The notes under the pieces: generated by a model | What the model saw: only the letters and a program-made list of their open reading frames with translations | Databases searched by the model: none | Told to the model about the DNA's origin: nothing | Made by a program: the position numbers and the translations under genes | From: Hyphomonadaceae bacterium | GTDB taxonomy: Bacteria; Pseudomonadota; Alphaproteobacteria; Caulobacterales; Hyphomonadaceae | Reading direction: 5' to 3' | Assembly: GCA_022844345.1 (NCBI GenBank) | Contig: JALHLU010000009.1 | Location: forward strand, 62,001 to 126,000 | Length of the DNA stretch: 64,000 nucleotides | Shown: positions 59,346 through 64,000 of the stretch, in pieces | Position numbering within the stretch: position 1 is the first letter of the stretch | Layout: each line of letters begins with the position of its first letter

Positions 59346-61193
59346 ATGCGCGGCATGGCCGGACCTCCGATTGCAGTTCTTCGCGGCGTCACCCTGACGC
59401 TGGGCGCGACACCCCTGTTCACGGGCGTGGATCTGCAGCTTGCGCGGGGTGAGCGCATGGCTCTGGTTGGCCGCAACGGGGCGGGCAAATCGACGCTAAT
59501 GCGCATCCTCGGCCGCGCTATCGAGGCTGATGGCGGCGAGGTGTTTATGCAGCCGGGGATTGTCTCCCGCCATCTGCTTCAGGAGCCGGACTTCTCGGGC
59601 TTCTCGACTGCCATTGAATATGTCTCCGAGGGGCTGGACCCCGACATGGCCTATCGCGCCGAGTCGGAGCTGGGGGCCTGGGGCGTGCCGCTGGAGCTTG
59701 ATCTCAAGAAGGCGTCGGGCGGACAGGCGCGCCGCATCGCCCTTGCCCACGCCTTCGCGCACGATCCCGACATCCTTCTGCTGGACGAGCCGACCAACCA
59801 CCTTGATGTGCCGGCCATCGAGCTGCTGGAAGAAGAACTGAAGGCCTTCCGCGGCGCGCTGCTGGTTGTCAGCCACGATCGCCGCTTCCTCGAAAACATC
59901 GCGACGTCTGTCGCGTGGCTACGGCAGGGGACGGTCCATACGCTCGGCAAAGGCTACGCCGAATATGAGGCGTGGGCCGAGACCGTCGAGGCCGATGAAG
60001 AGAAGGCGCTCGACAAGCTGAACACGCAGCTGAAAGCCGAAGAGCGCTGGATGGCGCGCGGCGTGACGGCGCGGCGCAAGCGCAACATGGGCCGGGTACG
60101 CAAGCTGCATGAGATGCGCGACGAGGGAAAGCAGCGCCGTGTGGCGCTGAACCAAGCCGCGTCCGCCGCATCGCTTGCCATCGATTCCGGCTCGCAGTCC
60201 GGCCGGCTAGTGATCGAAGCGAAGAACCTCTCTCTGACATTCCAGACGCCGGGCGGCCCGCTGCCGATCGTCACTGATCTTTCACTGCGTGTCATGCGCG
60301 GGGACCGGCTCGGCATCATCGGCCCCAATGGCGTAGGCAAAACCACGCTGCTGAAGCTGTTGCTTGGCAAGCAGGCGCCTGATGGGGGCACGCTGCGCCT
60401 CGCCAAGACGTTGGACATCACCTATCTCGACCAGACGCGGGCGACGCTCAATTCCAGCACGACGCTGTGGGATACTCTGACGCCGCTCGGCGGGGACCAG
60501 GTGATGGTGCGCGGCCATCCCAAGCATGTCGCCGCCTATGCGAAGGACTTCCTGTTCGAGTCCCGCCAGCTGCACCAGCCCGTCGGCGCGCTGTCGGGTG
60601 GGGAGCGCAACCGGCTCACGCTCGCCATCGCCCTGGCCAAGCCCTCCAACCTCCTGATCCTCGACGAACCGACCAACGATCTTGATATCGAGACGCTGGA
60701 CCTGCTCGAGGACATGCTGAGCGAATATGACGGCACGCTCCTGCTGGTCAGCCACGACCGTGCCTTCGTCGACAACGTCGTTACGTCCATCCTTACCCCG
60801 GAGGGCAATGGGCGCTGGATGGAAACGCCGGGCGGCTATTCCGATTATGTGAGCCAGACAAAGTCCGGCGCCGTGGCGTTCCGCTCCAGCGCGCTCGAGC
60901 CGGCAAAGACGCAGGCGCAAGCTGCCCAGTCCGCCCGCGCCACCGGGCCCGCGGTTAAACTTACCTACAAGGACCAGCGCCGCCTGGAAGAGCTCAATCG
61001 CCTGATGCCCGCACGGCAGAAGGAGATCACCGAAATCGAGGACGCAATGGCAGATACCGCCTTGTTTTCAAAGGACCCAAAGGGTTTTCAGTCCCGCGCC
61101 AACCGCCTGACAGCCGCCCGGGCGGAACTCGACGCCTACGAGCTGGAATGGTTTCAACTTGAGGAGAAGCGCGAGACCCTGAGCCGCGATTGA
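59346..61193 (+). CDS. uup: ABC-F ATP-binding protein (Uup-like)
   Basis: 615 residues, two ATPase domains on one chain and no membrane segment. Walker A GRNGAGKST and GPNGVGKTT; signatures ASGGQARR and LSGGERNR; Walker B ILLLDEPTNHLD and LLILDEPTNDLD. The C-terminus has the coiled coil (LEELNRLMPARQKEITEIED, AARAELDAYELEW) that marks Uup, which binds branched DNA and ribosomes. The linker between the two domains (PtIM-like) is shorter than in antibiotic-protection ABC-F proteins. A start at the third in-frame codon later (59355) is equally possible. Confidence 0.88.
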   Translation: MRGMAGPPIAVLRGVTLTLGATPLFTGVDLQLARGERMALVGRNGAGKSTLMRILGRAIEADGGEVFMQPGIVSRHLLQEPDFSGFSTAIEYVSEGLDPDMAYRAESELGAWGVPLELDLKKASGGQARRIALAHAFAHDPDILLLDEPTNHLDVPAIELLEEELKAFRGALLVVSHDRRFLENIATSVAWLRQGTVHTLGKGYAEYEAWAETVEADEEKALDKLNTQLKAEERWMARGVTARRKRNMGRVRKLHEMRDEGKQRRVALNQAASAASLAIDSGSQSGRLVIEAKNLSLTFQTPGGPLPIVTDLSLRVMRGDRLGIIGPNGVGKTTLLKLLLGKQAPDGGTLRLAKTLDITYLDQTRATLNSSTTLWDTLTPLGGDQVMVRGHPKHVAAYAKDFLFESRQLHQPVGALSGGERNRLTLAIALAKPSNLLILDEPTNDLDIETLDLLEDMLSEYDGTLLLVSHDRAFVDNVVTSILTPEGNGRWMETPGGYSDYVSQTKSGAVAFRSSALEPAKTQAQAAQSARATGPAVKLTYKDQRRLEELNRLMPARQKEITEIEDAMADTALFSKDPKGFQSRANRLTAARAELDAYELEWFQLEEKRETLSRD

Positions 61194-61337
61194 TCCGGCC
61201 CCCTAGGTTAATTGCTTCTACTACCTATTCCCTGGTCCGCGCGACTGGGTGTCTCACCCGCAAATTCTTCATCGGTGACAAGGCTTTTCTTAACCGCAGC
61301 CCGGTATGGTTCCCCTCTACGTAAGGGGAGATCTGGC

Positions 61338-62438
61338 ATGGCGGCGTCCGCCAACAATTTTGCGCTTCTGCTGGACCTCGCCAAGGAAGGATCCAGCGAA
61401 AAGCGCCGCGAACTCCTGCGTCAGATCACCGACGTTTTCCTGGCCGACCCGCCGGAGCGTTCGGACCGGGAATCGCATCTGTTCGATGAAATCGTTGGCG
61501 CAGTCGCTGCCGACCTTGAGACCCAGGTCCGCATCGAACTTGCCAAAAAGGTCGCCGCCAGCAACGCGCCCTTACAGCGCACCGCTCGCCGCCTCGCCAT
61601 GGACGTCATCGAAGTGGCCCGTCCGGTCATCGAGGGATCGCGCGCCCTCACCGAGACCGACATCCTCGACGTGATTCAGCAGAAGTCGCAGGACCACATG
61701 CTGGCCGTCACCAAGCGCCCGGACATCGGCGAAAAGGTTTCAAGCGCACTGGTCGCGAAGGGTGAAGACCACGTCGTCGCGTCGCTGCTCGAGAACCGCA
61801 CAGCCCGCATGGACCGGGAGACGTTCGAGGCGGTTGCCGATCGCGCCCAGACCAGCCCCGTCCTGCACGCGCCCTTCGTGCGCAATCAACATGTACCGCT
61901 CGATCTCCTGAACACAGTGTACCTGAAAGTCGAAGGCGGCCTGCGCCGCGAAATCATGCGCAAGTTCCACGGCGTCTCGCCAGCCGAACTGGAGGCAGCG
62001 CTGGAAGCCAGCCGCAACCAGCTCTCCTCGGCCTATGGCGCGCTGCCCGAAGACTATGCCATCGCGAAAGACCAGATCGAGGCGCTCGACAAGCGGGGCG
62101 CCCTCAAGCCGCCCATCCTGGTCCAGCTGCTGCGCGAAAATCGCCGCACGGCTTTCTACGTGGCGTTCTCCCGGTTAGTTGATGTCGAGTTCGACCTCAC
62201 GCGCCGGCTGGTTGAAGCGAAGGACATCGACGCAATCGCCACGCTGTGCCGCGGCGCGGGTTTCGACCGCGGACTGTTCGTCACCATCAGCCTGCTTCTG
62301 GTCGATGAAGGCGGAGGCCTCAGCAGGACCGAGGAATACGGCAAGCTCTACGAGCAGGTTCCTGTCGCCGCCGCACAGCGGGCGCTTCGCTTCTGGAAAG
62401 TGCGCGCCAAGAGCACGGGCTCGGCGCAGGCGGCCTGA
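61338..62438 (+). CDS. DUF2336 domain-containing protein
   Basis: 366 residues from the ATG at 61338, preceded by AGGGGAGA; a 42-residue upstream extension is unlike the family and rejected. Helical throughout: DLAKEGSSEKRRELLRQITD, VRIELAKKVAASNAPLQRTA, EKVSSALVAKGEDHVVASLL and DRAQTSPVLHAPFVR, the alphaproteobacterial DUF2336 pattern of repeated helix pairs. Family members associate with PilZ/c-di-GMP or flagellar loci in some genomes; here the neighbours (Uup, DUF262) give no such clue. Confidence 0.8.
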   Translation: MAASANNFALLLDLAKEGSSEKRRELLRQITDVFLADPPERSDRESHLFDEIVGAVAADLETQVRIELAKKVAASNAPLQRTARRLAMDVIEVARPVIEGSRALTETDILDVIQQKSQDHMLAVTKRPDIGEKVSSALVAKGEDHVVASLLENRTARMDRETFEAVADRAQTSPVLHAPFVRNQHVPLDLLNTVYLKVEGGLRREIMRKFHGVSPAELEAALEASRNQLSSAYGALPEDYAIAKDQIEALDKRGALKPPILVQLLRENRRTAFYVAFSRLVDVEFDLTRRLVEAKDIDAIATLCRGAGFDRGLFVTISLLLVDEGGGLSRTEEYGKLYEQVPVAAAQRALRFWKVRAKSTGSAQAA

Positions 62439-62608
62439 CCGCCGGTTGCCTGATTTTCCTATCGTGCCTTAGGACTCGCCCGCCGCGCGATCAGGTTCCG
62501 GGGCTCACCCCGAGGGCCAGCAGGATCGACTCTCGATTAGCAGTTCCCGAATTGCTCCGTGTCCGGCCGTAACCTAGTTTCGCGCCCCTCGTGGGGAGTC
62601 GATCGTCC

Positions 62609-64000
62609 ATGCCGAACCGGGTTATTCGTTCGCAGACCATAAGCATTGGCGAACTCCTGCGGCTGGGTTCGTTCCAGCCAGCGCGCGTCCAGCGCGACTA
62701 TTGCTGGACGGAACACCAGCAAGCCGCCCTGCTGAACGACCTGATCGCCTCATTCGGCGAGTTCGGCCGTGACCCTGATTCGGAACCCGACAGCGAACCC
62801 AGCGAGCCTCGCGATGGCGAAGCGGACCTTCCCTTCGATATGGCCGACTACGACCGCGAAATGGAGGCCACCGCCCCGTTCTGCTTCGTGGGAACGGTGG
62901 TGCTGCACCAGGCGACCGACCGCTGGGACATCTATGACGGCCTCCAGCGTGTGACGACCTTCTCCGTGTTCTTTGCCGTTCTGCGCGATCTGCTGGAGGC
63001 GGAGAAAGGCCACCCTATCCATTCCCTGCTGGCTGATGATTCAGGGATCTGGCGCCTCAACCTTCACATGCGGCACAACACGCTTGAGGCCGACATCCTC
63101 GCCCCGGGACGTACGGCCAAGCGCCACCGGCCGCACCCCAACCTCACCGAGGCGAGCGAATACCTGCGCGACTGCGTTTCCGTCGCCCGCGCCCGCTTCC
63201 AGGGCTGGAGCAAGGAGCGCCTCACCGCATTCGTGGATTTCATGGCCGGCGCTGTGCTGGTCACCGTCACGCGCATCACCGACCGGCGTATCGCCGCCAA
63301 GGCTTTCGTCAGCATCAATTCCGGCGGCGTGCCGCTGAAGCCGGAGGAGATCGTGAAGGGCCAGCTGATCGATCTCACCTCCGCCTTGCCTGATGCAGAT
63401 GATGCAGCCGGCCGCGTGCTGTTCGTCTGGCGCTCGCTGCAGGACGATCTTGGCAAGGTGAAGTTCGACGAGTTCCTCCGCTCGGTGGACTTCATCGAAC
63501 GGCGCCAACCGCAGTCGTCGGACTACGCCATCCAGCTGATGGAACACATCCGCCGACGTTATCCCGGCCAGCAGGGCGTACGCTGGGCCACAGACATGCT
63601 GCTGCAGTATCGCTCGGCCTTCCGGTGGATTTACGAAGCCAGCAATGCCGAGATGGCCGAGGGCGTTCACGCCAGCCTGCGCCGCCTGCAGATGCTGAAG
63701 TGGGACCAGTGGCGCGCCTATGCCATGCTGATCAAGATTAAGTCGCGGCCCGTCGATATCGACAAGCGGATCGATATTCTCGACCGGGTCTGCTTCGCTC
63801 TCACCGTGTCGACGCCCGACCAGCGCCGCGTGTCGGAAATGATGGGTCGCCGGGTCGAACGCTTTGCCAAGGGAACTTTCGGAAAACAGGCCGGCTTTAC
63901 CTTCAGCCAGGCGCAGAACGAGCGCCTGATCCGCAACCTGTCAGGCCCCATCACCGAGAACCCGCGCCGCTCGACCATCATGCGGTGGATCGAGGCGGCA
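62609..64000 (+). CDS. DUF262 domain-containing protein (3' end outside window)
   Basis: The frame is open from ATG at 62609 to the last base, at least 464 residues. The DUF262 N-terminal domain is clear: FQPARVQRDYCWTEHQQAAL, then IYDGLQRVTTFSVFFAVL and FVSINSGGVPLKPEEIVKGQ. In most members the catalytic motif reads DGQQR; here it is DGLQR (D110-R114), so the first Gln is replaced. DUF262 occurs in GmrSD-type anti-phage restriction and related NTPases, often joined to DUF1524 (HNH) at the C-terminus, which would lie outside the window. TTGCTC (62552-62557) with TAGTTT (62575-62580) at 17 bases may be a promoter. Confidence 0.8.
   Translation, partial: MPNRVIRSQTISIGELLRLGSFQPARVQRDYCWTEHQQAALLNDLIASFGEFGRDPDSEPDSEPSEPRDGEADLPFDMADYDREMEATAPFCFVGTVVLHQATDRWDIYDGLQRVTTFSVFFAVLRDLLEAEKGHPIHSLLADDSGIWRLNLHMRHNTLEADILAPGRTAKRHRPHPNLTEASEYLRDCVSVARARFQGWSKERLTAFVDFMAGAVLVTVTRITDRRIAAKAFVSINSGGVPLKPEEIVKGQLIDLTSALPDADDAAGRVLFVWRSLQDDLGKVKFDEFLRSVDFIERRQPQSSDYAIQLMEHIRRRYPGQQGVRWATDMLLQYRSAFRWIYEASNAEMAEGVHASLRRLQMLKWDQWRAYAMLIKIKSRPVDIDKRIDILDRVCFALTVSTPDQRRVSEMMGRRVERFAKGTFGKQAGFTFSQAQNERLIRNLSGPITENPRRSTIMRWIEAA

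Noticed and set aside
62499-62512. CGGGG-CTCA-CCCCG hairpin upstream of the DUF262 gene
   Set aside because: Only five pairs, no T-run, and not positioned at a gene end; too weak to call a terminator.
1-64000. CRISPR array, rRNA or tRNA gene, insertion sequence, prophage
   Set aside because: No regularly spaced direct repeats, no conserved rRNA or tRNA cores, no transposase or integrase, and no phage structural gene were seen. Absence of small tRNA genes was judged by eye only.

Overview
The window is high-GC bacterial chromosome with dense coding on both strands. It most probably comes from an alphaproteobacterium. Pointers are a petABC-type cytochrome bc1 operon (Rieske, cytochrome b, cytochrome c1), UbiK/YbjN/Lgt neighbourhoods, several GST-fold genes, DUF2336, DUF2239 and DUF6489 family genes, and an intergenic palindrome carrying paired GANTC (CcrM-type) sites. 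A Hyphomonadaceae/Caulobacterales-like source is my inference, not something the sequence proves. I see no rRNA, tRNA, CRISPR array, insertion sequence or prophage module; most of the window is housekeeping chromosome with small accessory insertions.

Layout. 0-7.7 kb: the end of an FkbM methyltransferase and an EnvZ-type histidine kinase; proC-ybjN and ubiK on the minus strand; a translationally coupled lgt / MidA-like methyltransferase / pgeF run; then prs. 7.7-10.2 kb: an envelope pair, a repetitive coiled-coil membrane protein with a C-terminal helix-hairpin-helix-like domain and a BON-like/OmpA-like protein. 10.3-13.7 kb: promoter-rplY(ctc)-pth, a VapBC-like toxin-antitoxin pair, ychF. 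13.8-20.7 kb: a 1076-residue beta-propeller/amidohydrolase fusion, an MFS exporter, a structured leader, a GST and a LysE exporter, and rlmJ with an apparent CTG start. 20.8-24.1 kb: a small zinc-ribbon protein, two tandem paralogous TonB-like membrane proteins of unknown function, a ClpP, and apt. 24.3-32.1 kb: MipA-like outer-membrane protein, a large M16 peptidase, a second GST/LysE pair, mtnP, and a dicarboxylate symporter behind a gene-free 0.5 kb stretch.

32.4-44 kb: the bc1 operon, trmL, two small cysteine-containing lipoproteins, a PAP2 phosphatase lacking one catalytic residue, a dienelactone hydrolase, a ParA with a small conserved-looking partner, glutathione reductase, two small secreted proteins, rpiA and DUF6489. 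44.1-50.5 kb: DUF2239 behind a double palindromic operator, MATE exporter, MDR-type dehydrogenase, acyl-CoA-ligase-like enzyme, a 28-codon candidate gene, and a SoxR circuit in which a near-perfect SoxR box sits in the 19-bp spacer of a promoter reading into a VOC-family gene. 50.5-64 kb: lipoproteins (one with six tandem repeats and a proline-rich tail), a class A penicillin-binding protein, an unrecognised 741-residue membrane protein, an Ntn-hydrolase acylase, an Uup-type ABC-F protein, a DUF2336 protein and the start of a DUF262 protein cut by the window edge.

Themes: redox and electrophile defence recurs (SoxR-VOC, glutathione reductase, two GST-LysE pairs, MFS/MATE exporters). Least explained and most interesting are the tandem TonB-like paralogs, the 741-residue membrane protein, the six-repeat lipoprotein, the coiled-coil/OmpA pair, the ParA pair, and the structured leader before the first GST.
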